Under the pieces are notes generated by a model. It saw only the letters and a program-made list of their open reading frames with translations. It made no database searches and was not told where the DNA came from. Made by a program: the position numbers and the translations under genes. DNA of 64,000 nt from Pilaira anomala (Eukaryota > Mucoromycota > Mucoromycetes > Mucorales > Mucoraceae): assembly GCA_025716855.1 (NCBI GenBank), contig JAIXMQ010000001.1, positions 62,001 through 126,000 on the forward strand. Direction: 5' to 3'. Positions 36,789 through 49,310 of this stretch are shown in pieces. How positions within the stretch are numbered: the first letter of the stretch is position 1; each line of letters opens with the position of its first letter.

Positions 36789-39700
36789 TTCTACTGCATC
36801 AAATAAAAAAGAAGAAGAATAGGAATTTATGAACTATTTCATGTTCTTTTTATATATTTTTTTTTTTAAAAAAAAAGGGAGTTCATTCAACTACAGAAAA
36901 TCACATGGCTTTTCACCCCTTTTGGCCACACTCTTCAAAAAGGCCAACTTTAGTTATTTTTAACTCCTTAAACTCTCCCTTTCACTCTCTCTCTTGTTCA
37001 CTCTCTCTCTCTATCGCTCTCACACACACACACTCTCTCTCTCTCTATTATATTATAATCAACAAACAAAACGCCTCAATTTTAGAAATATACATCATCG
37101 AGCTTACTACATTACATACGCGCGAAAAAATAATAATAATAATAATAATAAAAATAAACAACTATTCAACCTGACATCGATTTTTTTTTTTTTTCTCGGG
37201 GCTTCCGTCTTTTGTGTACGCCATTCTTTTGTTATGATCCCCTCTTTCCTTTTATTATTATTAGAACAGGTTATACATGTCAGTGCAATTATTTGTTATT
37301 AAAAAAGAAGGAGAGACAGAGTGAGAGTGTGAGTGAGTGAGTGAGTGAGAGAAAACTTTTTTTTTATGATCCAACAAGTTTTATTTGATTAAAAAGGGAG
37401 GATGCTCCTTTTTTTTAAAAAAAAAAAAAAAACTTGTACTCACAATAACTGTTTGTAGTACTTGTGAGTATGTAATAACAAAATATTATCAAAGTTATTA
37501 CAATGTACGATACACATATAACTTATTAACAAAACAATCAACTCCCGGAAAAAAAAAAATTTGCGTTGTAACCTCTACTGGTAATTCAATAGAACATACT
37601 CTCCCCTTCCTTCTTTCTCTAATCAATTTATTGTGAATAAAATGAAAAAAAAAAATGCTTTATTATAGGATACTCCAGGGTTTCTTTTTTGTTTTGTTTA
37701 TAAACACTGAAAACATTAGTACTCTATTGACACGAAATAATGGTTTCCTACTAACTAAGGAGACCTCGCTTTTGATGTCATCCTTATTCTCAACACTTCT
37801 TATAGACTTGTTTTTTAATGTAGTTAAAATTACTTGAAGCTATACTGACGTCAAAATCCTTTTACTTGATATTTGTTCACGCCATTTGACCAATAACACA
37901 CACACACAGCAAGATTTTAGTTTTACATATAAATGTAGTTCAATCATATACATTGAAGTGAATCACTCTAAAAAGAAAATGAGTGGATTTATGGTTGCAT
38001 TTCTCTCTTGGAAAATAATACATTTGACAGGACACAAAGAGACCAAATCTTTCAATCATTTCTTCTTGATATATCTAGTTGTCAAGTAACAATAAATCTA
38101 TTTAGCGTATTTGGCTTAATACACGAGCACATGAATTATGCTTTGTGAGACCATACATAGGAATACCTGTCGCGTCTGTGCAGACTTGAAGCCCATCATT
38201 TTTTTTTCTTCTTCTACCCCTTGACAATTACTCTTTATAGTTTTTACGTTTGTAATTCTACAAAGTATGTATATCTTTACAGTAAAAAATATTTCTCACG
38301 TCTACAAGTTTTCATGCTATGTTCATCCACCAATAGGAAGAATGTATCTTACGCTATACATGCGTTGTAAATGTGTCTTTCTTTTCTTAACAAAGACTTT
38401 TGTGTATATAATTAATGAAATCGTTTTTTTTTTCCGTATTTCTAATTTTACTTTTTTTATTAATTCAAACTTAATCGTTTTTTTTTTTATTTCAATAATT
38501 ATTATAAACTGCCTAGTTTTTTTTTTTCAGAGCTGGTTTGATATGTTACACCCACAAATGATCATGGTTATACCTTCCTTTTTCAGTCAATCGTAAGATA
38601 AAACAAAATCTTAACTACCATATATCATATCTTTTTGTGCTAAAACTCAAATATATTGATGACAGTCAATGTATAAAATCAATCACTACTTCTTTTTTTT
38701 AAAAAAAAAAAAAAATACAAAAAAATAGAGATCTTTTTCTTTTTCTTAATGTATATGTTTTACACCTGGATAAATGGTTTTTTCTTTCTTACTTATTTCA
38801 CTCCCTGAAACCTCTTGTGTAAGGTAAAGTTAGGTTTATGTTTTCCCGAGAAAGACAAAAAAAAAAAAAAAAAAGTATACACGTAAGAAAGTTACTGTAT
38901 CCAAAATCAAAACGTGGTTCTATTTTAAAGAATAAGGTTAAAAAAAAAAAATTTATAGAAAATTTATTGTTTTAGTAATGCCATCTTTTAGAATTATATT
39001 CTGTAATGATTTGCGTTAGAATTTGAGAAAAAAAAAAAACTAAAAATAAAGTTATCGCAATAACAACAGTATGTAGAACACTTCTTATTACGCTGTATAA
39101 GTTTATTTACATTGAAAGTAGTTGTTCTTTATTTTGTTATCGAGTGGTTATTATCAAGCTTTTCTTTCTCACATCGAAATAATTAGAGTTAAGGGGACTT
39201 GATCTTTTGGATGGTTGCTCACATCAAATACCTAGTGTTACAAATGAAAAGCTACTGAAAGCCAGGTTTCAGTACCTTGCTTTATTACTTTAACCTCTTT
39301 GGTTACTCATGTTTTAACTATTCCGTCGATACATGAGACTTTTGTCTACAGATGTTGATCAAATACTGCTACGTCTAATACCTCTACTGGCTTCAAGTTT
39401 CTTACGCAATGATTCAGTTTCGCCACAAGTTTATTGCTTATAGGAAAGATAGTTGTTTTTTTGGACAAGTTTGGATTGAAGAATAAACATGTTTTTCTAT
39501 AGAAAACCCTCTCATTTATAAATTATCAGAAGTTCTAAAAGCAGCCAGTGGTAGTGGCCGTTATATGCTTTATTTGTATCTTCAGTTGATACAAAATAGT
39601 TAGTTATAGAGCCATTTAAATCCATCGTAAAGATAATCCTTTTCATGCCCAATCAGATCGTTGAAGATAACTATATAAAAAGAGAGCTATTATTTCAGTT

Positions 39701-41109
39701 TAAAAAAGGTTTTTGGGGGCACCACAAAAAAAAAAAAAAAAATGCAAGCTTTAGGCCTTCAGAGTTTCTGACTGTGGTGTAAATGAGTTTATGTGGTGCA
39801 TTTTGAGCTTTATACATTAACCAAAGGCTTCATAGAGCTAATATTGTACTTATACTTTATCAACCGTATCAGTTCAAGTTTAGATATAAATAAAAACAAA
39901 TATTTTTGCTAATTGGTTTTTGCAATGAATTAAAGATAATATAATAGAAGAAAAAAAAATCTAACTAAATGTTATTTAAATAATAAATAAAAAAAAAAAA
40001 AAAGTCTACTAGCTGTAAAAAATGGTGTAATCTTGAGGGCAATCTTAAGGGAAACTTATTGGATGGTACAAGACAAGACACTTTAACAAAAAAAAAAGAA
40101 TGGTTTTATTTATGTATATCACAACCTGTCAAAGGAAATTAGGCTAAATCTGGACTTTTTGTTTATTACTTTTTATTATTATTATCATTATTATTATAAT
40201 TATTTAAAAGAAGTTAGAACTAGTGCTTTAGCCTTTACAATCTGGAAAAAAAAAGTCCCAAAAATTCAAAAGTTTCCCAAGACAAACCACGACGAGGTCC
40301 ACTAGCTGAAGTCTCAAGGATACAGCGGATAAGTACATAACAACACAACAAATCAATGATAATATTTTTCTTAGAGATGACTGCCAAGATAAGAACCATC
40401 AATCCAACTCTCCCTTCGATATCCGTATGGTTTTACGTGCTATTACACCCAGAATTAAACTGCACGAACCGCTCGTAAACGAGTACGGAGAAGAAGGAGA
40501 TACACAGCTTCGTCAAAACTCACTTTAACAACCGTTTTGTCCTTTTGCTTTCAAGTGCCAGCAGACTACAATTAGCAGTACCTATTTCTAAAATGAGTGT
40601 TAGAAAGTGTTGGAAACTATTTGGAAACATAATATATATAAAACTTACCACCATAATAACAACCGTTTTGTCCTTTTTGAGATGTTCGGGCTATTAAAGT
40701 GATAGAACAAACGGAAATAAAAGCAATAAAAAATATATATAACAAAGTTAAAATAAATCAGACTGTCAAAATAAACTAAACTTTATTAAAAGGTACAAAA
40801 AGTGTTTGGTTATATACAATAGTAAATAGAAGTTAAACAAGCGAAGCATGAATTGTGAAACATAGCCATGATCAATGATCTATTACAATAAACATGTTGC
40901 TGAAAATAAGATAAAAGGTCCGCAAGCATTGTAACTGGTTGCTGTACCTGATAATTATAAAAGAGGCTGCTTGTTGATCATAGAGACAATGATGTGATTT
41001 ATATATTAGACAATTAGATAATTACTGTAGCGTGAATAAACTTCTGGTATCGTAAAGTAGTGAAGGATATTAGAGCATCTGTAATTATATGAGAATATAA
41101 TGTGCTCGT
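36789..41109. other. Gene-poor region
   Basis: About 4.3 kb without a supported gene. Contains CT/CA tracts (36985-37045), a GAGT repeat (37320-37350), many poly-A/T runs, and near 40390-40700 short minus-strand fragments with coding character (S-F-D-E-A-V-Y-L-L-L-L-R-T-R) that stop quickly. A 21-nt direct repeat (40526-40546 and 40657-40677, core AACCGTTTTGTCC) lies in that patch, perhaps a partly duplicated exon. Confidence 0.4.
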
Positions 41110-41690
41110 TCACAACAGAGTTAAACACTCCTTGATAATATGTGCTTTACGTAAACCTTCTTCTTTGACAGAATCATCACGAAGTCGAATCAAGTGATGC
41201 TTCACTGGTTGCATTGTGGAGTAACATAAATCTTCGTCGTAATATTCATATGTTCGTGAAGGAGTTTTATTTTCTTCTTCAATTCGTTTACGCGAAGATC
41301 TTGGCCCATCATCTAACGTGCGTGATGATCGTTTTTTGGAAGAAGATGATGTATGTAGCGGATAATCCAGGGTAAAGTCATTCTGCTATTATTTATGTTG
41401 GTATGTTTTTGATGATATGGTTGACGACGGTTATTAATAATTGCTGCAGAAGATGTTGCTACAGAAGCATTTTCGGTCTTTTGAAGATGACTATATTATT
41501 ATTATTATTGTGCTGTTGTTGGTGTTGTTCTAATTGTGTTCTTAATCGATTAGTAGTCCCCTTTCCACTAGATCTACCAACGTTATTAGAGCTATCATGC
41601 AACTCATTCTGTGCTCCGTCTTCTTCTTCCAAGATCTTCATCAATTGATCTGTACGTCTTACTAAGTGAGTAGTGCCGTATTTGCATCAT
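41110..41690 (-). pseudogene. Degenerate gene remnant
   Basis: Reading from about 41690 on minus: KYGTTHLVRRTDQLMKILEE, then a Ser/Asn/Gln region in frame to an AAT repeat near 41500. A frame change there leads to ENASVATSSAAIINNRRQPY, and another near 41375 leads to SSSSKKRSSRTLDDGPRSS, TYEYYDEDLCYSTMQPVKHH, then LRKAHIIKECLTLL and a TGA at 41110-41112. Three coherent segments in three frames suggest a decayed gene rather than chance. The family is not recognised. Confidence 0.45.
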
Positions 41691-42274
41691 CTCTACTTAT
41701 AGAAACATAAGTAGATCAGGGATATAAAACTAAACACTATAATAAACGCCTGTTATCTCCTCATAATAATATACATGTTTAACATTGTATATTATTATCA
41801 ATATCTTGAACCTATAAAGGAGATATTCTATACTTAAATGCAGATACAATTGACTTCTTCAAATATGATTGCCGGTAGGATACTATTGAGCAAATATTAA
41901 AACATAAAATTGGGATTAAATAAAAATAAAAATAAAATAGATTCTCAATTTATGTTAATAAATCGAATAAGAGATACTTACTGCTAATAGTCTCGATACA
42001 AGATTAGCTACCTTGTGTTGGGATAAGAACGGCTATTACCAGCAAAGATACATTATTCATCTATTATAATAACAAAGTGCTATATTATATTACCCGTATA
42101 AAAAATAAGAATAAAAAGAATAACGCTGTTGGAATAACAAGTATCTCAACAACTGTCAATTCAATCCTAAAAACGGGGAATCATAATTCAATCCAAGCAG
42201 AACAATAGGATTGACTGAGTCGTACAATAAAAAATAGGTAGTCCTTTGTCAATTAAAGTAAAAGCATTCACCCA

Positions 42275-42276
<2 letters not shown>

Positions 42277-42326
<50 letters not shown>
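42277..42326. repeat. Poly-T run of 50
   Basis: Fifty uninterrupted T, the longest homopolymer in the window. It could be a retroposed tail read in reverse or simple slippage; the flank shows no retrocopy that I can identify. Confidence 0.9.
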
Positions 42327-42328
<2 letters not shown>

Positions 42329-43969
42329 CTTTTACCTTTTTTCCTCTTTAAGAAAAGTTATTATGCTTGTGAATATATAAAAAACCGTGATATATAAGTC
42401 CTTATATTTTTTAAGTGTTGATTTAAATGCGCCGTAAAAAAAAGGAATAAAAGGCTTTTCGAGCGAATATGATAAAAGAAAAAAAGAAAGAAAGAAAAAA
42501 AAAGTTTAAGTAGCAGCTTTTTATATTTTGGAGTACATACGAAAAAATTCATGTCGTGTGACAAAAATCTATTCTAAACTGAAGAAAAAAAAAGAGTAAA
42601 CCTTTACGTCATTATAACAAAATTTTTTATACATCTCAAGTACGTTGATTGATTATATTTTATTTTTAAAAAATAAAAGAAAAAAAAAGATAAGCAAAAG
42701 TGCATTTTATTAAATTTGAAGAGAAGGAAAGGGAATAACTGAACGTGTCAATGAAAGGTAACACATGCAAGCGTTTTTCCTTTTAAAATGACAGTTTATG
42801 CCTTTTTTCATTTACTTTTATGAATGGGAATTATCTTTTGATTTTAAATAAATCTTCATACATACAAAAAAATAAGAATGCGATTATAAGTAATATATTT
42901 ACTTTAAATTCTTACCAACAAGAAAAAAAGCAGATACTACTCAAAAAAAAAATAAATTGTTTTGTTAGTTTTTTTTTTTTTTTTTCATGGGAAAGTAAAC
43001 TTAAATCAGTACATTGAACCAATTACCCATGAGATGGTTATCCCTTCACATGAAAAAAAAAAAATTAGCGGCATTCTTTTTTTTCTTGCTAATAAACTAT
43101 AACTAGTTTTTCTATTTGGTCTTTGCCGGAATTATTAAAAAAATCCTCATGATTGTCGATCTTACACCTCTCATCGAATCAACCGAAAAAAAAGTCATTT
43201 TTTAATCCTTTTGAAAAAATGACTGATCCAATCATACTGAGAAGTAGTTCCAAGTTAACCATAAACTCATGTAAATATGAGGAGCGATGTTGTATGCTCC
43301 TTCAATATTTTTCTCTACTTATATTCCATGTTTTTTTTAAAAATATTTAACGTCATTATGTTTCTTTTCATTTTATAATTGGTTGATTTAATTGGTTGAT
43401 TTAATAAATATAAACAGACCCATATAACTATCCTGAGTCATGAAATGAGAATAAAATAAAAAAAAACGTTTCATCTTTTTCTAAACAAGGATTATGTATG
43501 AATATGACACGTGTTAGATGGAGGGCTAGATATGAATCATCCAGACCTAAAATATGATTATTTAAGTTTAGCAAGAAAACATTTACTTGGTTCTCATATA
43601 ACATTATAATTTATTATTACATTATAAAATATGATCGACAATATTCCTTTTGAATCGGTCGCCATTACATATATATTGTGTGCATAAATTTTTTATGTCG
43701 TGTAACAACCCTGTTCTAATCAGAAAGTTCACTCTATGACAGCTATGCAAAAATAAAGTAGTAATAGTAACGAAGAGATTTACAGCTTTTTTTTTTTTTT
43801 TTTTTTTTAGTATTCACTGGGTAGTTATGTAGTTATTTTCTGTAAGAAAAGATATGCTAATTTATAAGGAGACGAAGTCTCTGATTTATTAGTGAAAATT
43901 AAGAGTATCAACGGTTTAGTTACCATTTTCCCAACCCCCACCACTTTATTTTATTTTTTTTTACAAAAA

Positions 43970-44140
43970 TTATACTTTTATTTTAATTTTTTTGAATATC
44001 ATACTGTTATTTTTTTAAATATCATACTATTTTTTTTTTTTTTTTTTTTTTTGAATTTTATACTTTTTTTCTTTTTTTGAATTTTATACTTTTTTTTTTC
44101 TTTTCTGAATTTTATACTTTTTTTTTTTTTTTTAATATCT
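43970..44140. repeat. Degenerate T-rich tandem repeat
   Basis: Five to six imperfect copies of a unit like GAATTTTATACTTTTTTT (variant AATATCATACTGTTATTTTT), each about 28-35 nt, end just downstream of the ULS1-like stop codon. Confidence 0.7.
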
Positions 44141-44165
44141 TATTTAAAATAATTTTTAAACTTAT

Positions 44166-47085
44166 TTACGGCCGAGTAGAAGGACCGGGCATATTATTTG
44201 TATGGGAAACATTTCCTTGTTGAGGAGGAGGACCACCACGGAAGAGGTAAACCATTTCTTGCAAACCAATTCTTTCATTTGTTTGACCATCTCCTTCACC
44301 AAAGACACCATCCGATATTTCCTATTTTAAAGAAATGTTTAATAATATGTTTTAAATATCTATTATGACATACGTTACCTGTTTCTTTGATTGCAGTTCA
44401 AGAATCCGTTGTTCTACTGTATCATTGATGAAAATTCGGTGTACTTCCACGGGTTTGCTTTGTCCAATTCGATGCACACGGTCAATGGCTTGATTTTCTA
44501 AAACGGGATTCCACCAGACATCCAGCAAAATAACGCGATTAGCGCAAGTAAGATTCAGACCCAATGAACCACATTTAGTTGATACAAGGAGTACTGTGAT
44601 ACTTGGGTCTCTAAAGAATCTGTTTACTGCTTCAGCTCTGGCTTTAATATTCATCGAACCATCATAGCGAAGGAAACGAATTCCTTTTTCAGTCAGAGGT
44701 TTTTCAACCAAGTCCAATAAAGCAGTGAACTGAGAGAACACAATAGTTTTGTCTTGGCCACCCGTTTCAATATCAGTTTCTTCCAAGATCTCAATCATCT
44801 TGTCGATTTTAGCACTAGAAACAAATTGTTGAATCTCGGCGATTTGTGCAGCCTGTTGTGCATTGAGGGGAGCTCTTGATTCTTCATAAATTTCAGGCGC
44901 ATGATGCTTTAAAAAGTTATCAATAGAAACAAGATGGTTGTTATCCAAGGCACCACGGCATTGAGGGCATCGTTTATTAGATCCCGTGTCACTGTTCCAA
45001 TATCCATCAAAGCATTCTTTACACAAGATATGGCCACAGTTGGTAATCACTTGAGCATTTTCAGCAATGTCCATACAGATAGGACATTGTATATCGATTA
45101 AACTGGCAGAATCACTTAATAATCTAGAAACAACATCATTACTCATTTCCGAAGCCAATTGTATCTGTCTATCTTCTTCTGCTTGATCCGCTACTTCATC
45201 TGCTTCTGTTCTTGCTTTTAAAGTCAAACTTGGGTGTAAACATGCTTGTCTTAAACGTAACAAAAGTGACAAGGCCGACTTGAAATTTCTCATCACAGTT
45301 CCTGCAGCCATGTATCTACTGAATTGAGCTTGTGCTGTTTGATTTACATATTCATAATGGGTTCGTTCATCTTCTGTAAAGTCGATATGTGTCATATGCA
45401 CATTTCTTTCAGGCAAGTCAAGAATAGGACGACCGTCAATTAATGCTTTCTTTGATCTACGAAGCGTGACAGCTTTCATCAAGGTTTTGGCATTTCTCAA
45501 GGCCTTTTCAGTATTTCCACTCTTCATGGGCTTGGTAATCGAGTCTCTGAATTCCTCCCAGATACAGAAAGGTCGAATACGCAAGAAACGAATTAAGGAA
45601 TAGAGTTCATCAAGTTTGTTTTGTACAGGTGTTGCAGTCATACACCAGCGATAGGTAGCTTCAAGAGAGCAACAACCAATAGCAGCACGAGTTTTCTTGT
45701 TCTTGATGGTATGAGCTTCATCTAAGATCACACGATGAAACTTAATCTTGGAAAGTGGACCTTGATGGTTTTCTTGAAAGTTGGTAGCGTTCACTGAATA
45801 AGTAGTGAGGATGATGTCATAAAGTGCAAACTCGTATGGATTAGAAGGACGGTTGGGACCATGATAGACTAATACCTTGAGTTGAGGGGACGTCTTGGTT
45901 TCGATTTCACGTTTCCATTGATCGATTAAAGAGACATGACAGATGATTAAAGTTCCTTTTACCTTGAGTTCACCTGGTCCGAGCTGATTACGTGGAAGAA
46001 TTGTGCTATGATCTACAAACGTGTAATCCGTACAGGGATTTGCAACGATGATTGACATTGCTTGAATAGTTTTACCAAGACCCATATCATCCGCCAAGAT
46101 ACCGCCTCGATGATTAGGAGAGTCCTCCATCTTTTGCATCCATTGTAAGCCAATCTTTTGATGCTCCATGAGAGTAATAGAGAGACCTTCAGGTGTACTG
46201 ATTCTTTCTTCGGGGGATGGAAGGCTTTCCTCCACAGTATGTTGTAACAAGTTGATGATATCTTGTTCAATATCAGCATTAGGATTAGGCCGTGTTGCAT
46301 CATTTTCAGCAAGTCGTCTGTATCGTGGGTCAAGTCTTAAAGAACCTTCTCCTTCGCCGTGGAATTCATATCTTCTATCTCTGTCAAGTAAGGGCACAGT
46401 TACATCCGGTGTATTGTCGTCGAAACCAGTAGCGAAAGCCTGTGCACCATCATCATCGTCGTCATCATCAATAACATGATATACAGCAGAATGACGTGGT
46501 GGTTGAGGCGGACGTACTGGACGTACGGGTTGTGTTTGTACACTTCCTTCACCAGGTGTAGGATAAATTAAATGTGAATTAAAGAAAGGATTGTTGTTAT
46601 CATCTGTTAAATCAATCCAGTCACGATTGTCACCATCACTATCCTCTGTTAAATCAATTAATATTGCAGATGGACCAGAAGCAACGATGACACTATCATC
46701 ATCGTCATCATCATCAAGGATTTCAATAACTGGAACATTAGGAGGCGGCATAAAGTTACTTTGGGCGGGTTCAATAGGTGATATAGTATTATCACTAAGT
46801 ATTATTACTTCAGGAGATTCAGGAGTAACAGGTTCAGTATTTTCAAATTCAGTGGTTTCAGGCTCCGTAGCAGTAACAGGTTCGACAGTAGTCTGAAGAC
46901 TGGCTGAAGCGGCACCAAGGTAATCTGTGTCATAATCATCAGAATCTGAAAAGATAGCTTCATCAAAGAGATCAATGATGGGGTTTTGATTACTTTCTGA
47001 AGCATTGGAATCAGTAGAGATATCAGTAGTAGTTGGGATTTCAGTAGCTAAATAGTAATTATATTAGTAAATTTGTTACTATGTG

Positions 47086-47121
<36 letters not shown>

Positions 47122-48125
47122 TTCAAATTGAAGATTATTTAAATCATTAGAGTTATTAGAGGTATTAGAGGTATTAAAGGTATTGGAGGTATTCTTATCA
47201 AGACCAGCTTCAGCTTTAGCAATACGAAGACTCTCTGAAGTGTCATGGCAGACTTCATCATCAAGATCAACGTCAGCTTTTGTAGAGTGAGTGTCATCTG
47301 TCAAGCTAAGAGCAGATGTAGCCTCATTATGATTTTCAGTCACTATAAATAAAAGTGTATCAGTATAAATGAACTTGTATTTAAAAAAAAAAAAAAAAAA
47401 TTACCTTCAGTACGAAGACTGTCTGGATGAATGTTCTCTTTGTGATCTGTATCACCAGAGAAAGTTAACTTTGATTTTGTATCACTGGTGTTTTGCACCT
47501 CATTATGAGTTATTGGTAAATCACCTAAGGGTTCAGACTTGAGACGTTTGGTATTAACAGGAAGTTCACCTTCAAACTTTCGCTTTGATGAGGATGATAA
47601 GCCAATAGCTGAAGAAGAAGAAGTATTATATGCAGAAGAGGAGGAGGAGGATGAAGAATAGTTGTTATCGTTGGTATGTACAGGATAAGAAGAGTGATGA
47701 TCACTTTTCATATGTTTATATAAAGAGAGAATGGTATTTTCTTCTTCTCTTTCTTTTCGTTTGCCTAATACGGTAGTATTTGGTTCATTTGATGAAGAAG
47801 AGGAGAATTTATTATTTTGCGCAGTAATATTTTGTTGTTGTTGTTGTTGTTGTTGTTGCTGTGCTTGAAGTCGAAGGTCTTCCATGTCAACACCTAACAT
47901 AGACCATTCGGATGGGTTTTCAAGCCCTGCTTCAACGAAAAAAGCATAAGTGCTGTCATCAAGGACCATGTCTTTATTTTGTTGTTGTTGTTGTTCCAAG
48001 TCATGAAGATCAATTATTGAACTTGTACTGTCTGGCGAATCGGGTCCAACACCATGAGAAGTAAAGTCTTCTCTGTTACCTGTGTTATTATTATTATCTT
48101 TGGTATAATATCTTGTTCTGGACAT
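44166..48125 (-). CDS. ULS1: ULS1-like SNF2 translocase with RING finger and many SUMO-binding motifs
   Basis: Exons 47405-48125, 47121-47342, 44379-47047 and 44166-44321 encode 1255 residues. The C-terminal two thirds is a Swi2/Snf2 ATPase: GGILADDMGLGKTIQAMS (motif I), VILDEAHTIKNKKT (DEAH), MTATPVQNKLDEL, and later LVSTKCGSLGLNLT and DRVHRIGQ. A C3HC4 RING lies inside the ATPase (CPICMDIAENAQVITNCGHILC...CPQCRG), as in Rad5/Rad16/Uls1. The N-terminal 400 residues are acidic with repeated SIM-like motifs (IIDLHDLE, PIIDLFDE, EVIILSDN, VIEILDDDD, AILIDLTEDSD, DWIDLTDD, VYHVIDDDD). That favours Uls1/Rrp1-2 (SUMO-targeted ubiquitin ligase translocase) over Rad5; no HIRAN domain is seen. Confidence 0.87.
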
Positions 48126-48945
48126 GATTGGGTAAAATAAAAAAATAAAATATGGCAAAGAAGAAGAAGAAGAAAAGAGAAATGAAAAGAAAGAAAAAAA
48201 AAGGGCGTTTTGTTTACTTGAAGCAAAAGTCACAACTGATGACGCCCGTATTCGCTCACCCAGAAAAGTTAAATAAGAGAAATAAAAAGCAATTGAAGAG
48301 ATCAAGTTTTAGCAGCAGCACTCTTTGGTAAATATATGTTGGCTTGTTAATACGAAGTAATGACATGAAGGAACTAACATCGGGGTTAATTATATTATAT
48401 CTCCTTTTTGTTATATATATGCATCTTGTGCATTCAAAGGACCGTGCTTTTTTTTTTAATAGAATACAGAAAAGCTTTTGAAAGTAGATGGTATAACTAT
48501 TCTCATTTGATTTGTTGTACGATATAAATAGTACTTTACAGATATTCATATGCTTATTCTCTTGTTTGCACAAATTCAAAACATGATGATACCTAAATCT
48601 GACAACTAGTATTAAAGAAGAAGTTAAAGATACAAGTATATGATATATACATTGTGTGTATATAAAGATATTCTCATTGTCCAATACTAGATTATGTCAT
48701 GAAGACAACTAGATTGCCATAGTAACTATTTACAAAAAGATCATCTCTTTCAAAGCAAGTGACAACCTAGACTTTTCGTACTACATAAAAAAAAAGTATT
48801 TATAATTTTAATGCAGTAAAAAAAAAATAAAGATAAAAAAATGTATGCAAGTTATATATTTGATCCATCTGAGGAAGGTGTTCTTTAACTCTCATGTAAA
48901 AGATAAAAGACTAGTTATTGGACGTAGAAAGTATTTTTTATTAAA
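48126..48945. other. Intergenic
   Basis: About 820 bp between the ULS1-like start and the C-terminal exon of the broken host gene. AT-rich; the open frames here are low quality and unsupported. Confidence 0.45.
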
Positions 48946-49310
48946 TTAGGATTTTTTGGATAGAGGTCGGTAAATATTATTTAGTAAATGATCCAAATCT
49001 TTAGGCAAAGGTATTTCAGCATCTTGGTTAACTAATCTATAATTTTCAAGACGTTCCACTTGATGACACAATCCAGACAAGTATAAATTACATTCTTTTT
49101 CTGGAGAGAAACTATATCTTTGTCTGTTATAAGCAGGATGATCAATAGACTTGACCAGCAAGTCAGTTGTATCTTTAAGTTCTTGTATTAATAATTGTTC
49201 ATGTGATAACCATTCCTAAATAAGAAACACATGCAAATTGATTTATTTCATGCAAAAGTGTCATTTGTGACACGTATCCTTTTTAAATTCCCTCCGTGAT
49301 TTTACCACTA

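Larger units (their letters stand above)
41691..44165. other. Gene-poor region
   Basis: About 2.5 kb downstream of the ULS1-like gene. AT-rich with poly-T runs and a duplicated TTGGTTGATTTAA motif (about 43379-43402). No supported gene. Confidence 0.45.

Noticed and set aside
37385..38596. Several 60-110 codon plus-strand frames
   Set aside because: Rich in Phe/Lys/Ile/Asn from poly-A/T tracts, no conserved motif, no consistent splice structure.
48256..48684. 142-codon minus-strand frame upstream of ULS1
   Set aside because: No recognised motif; composition typical of AT-rich intergenic DNA.
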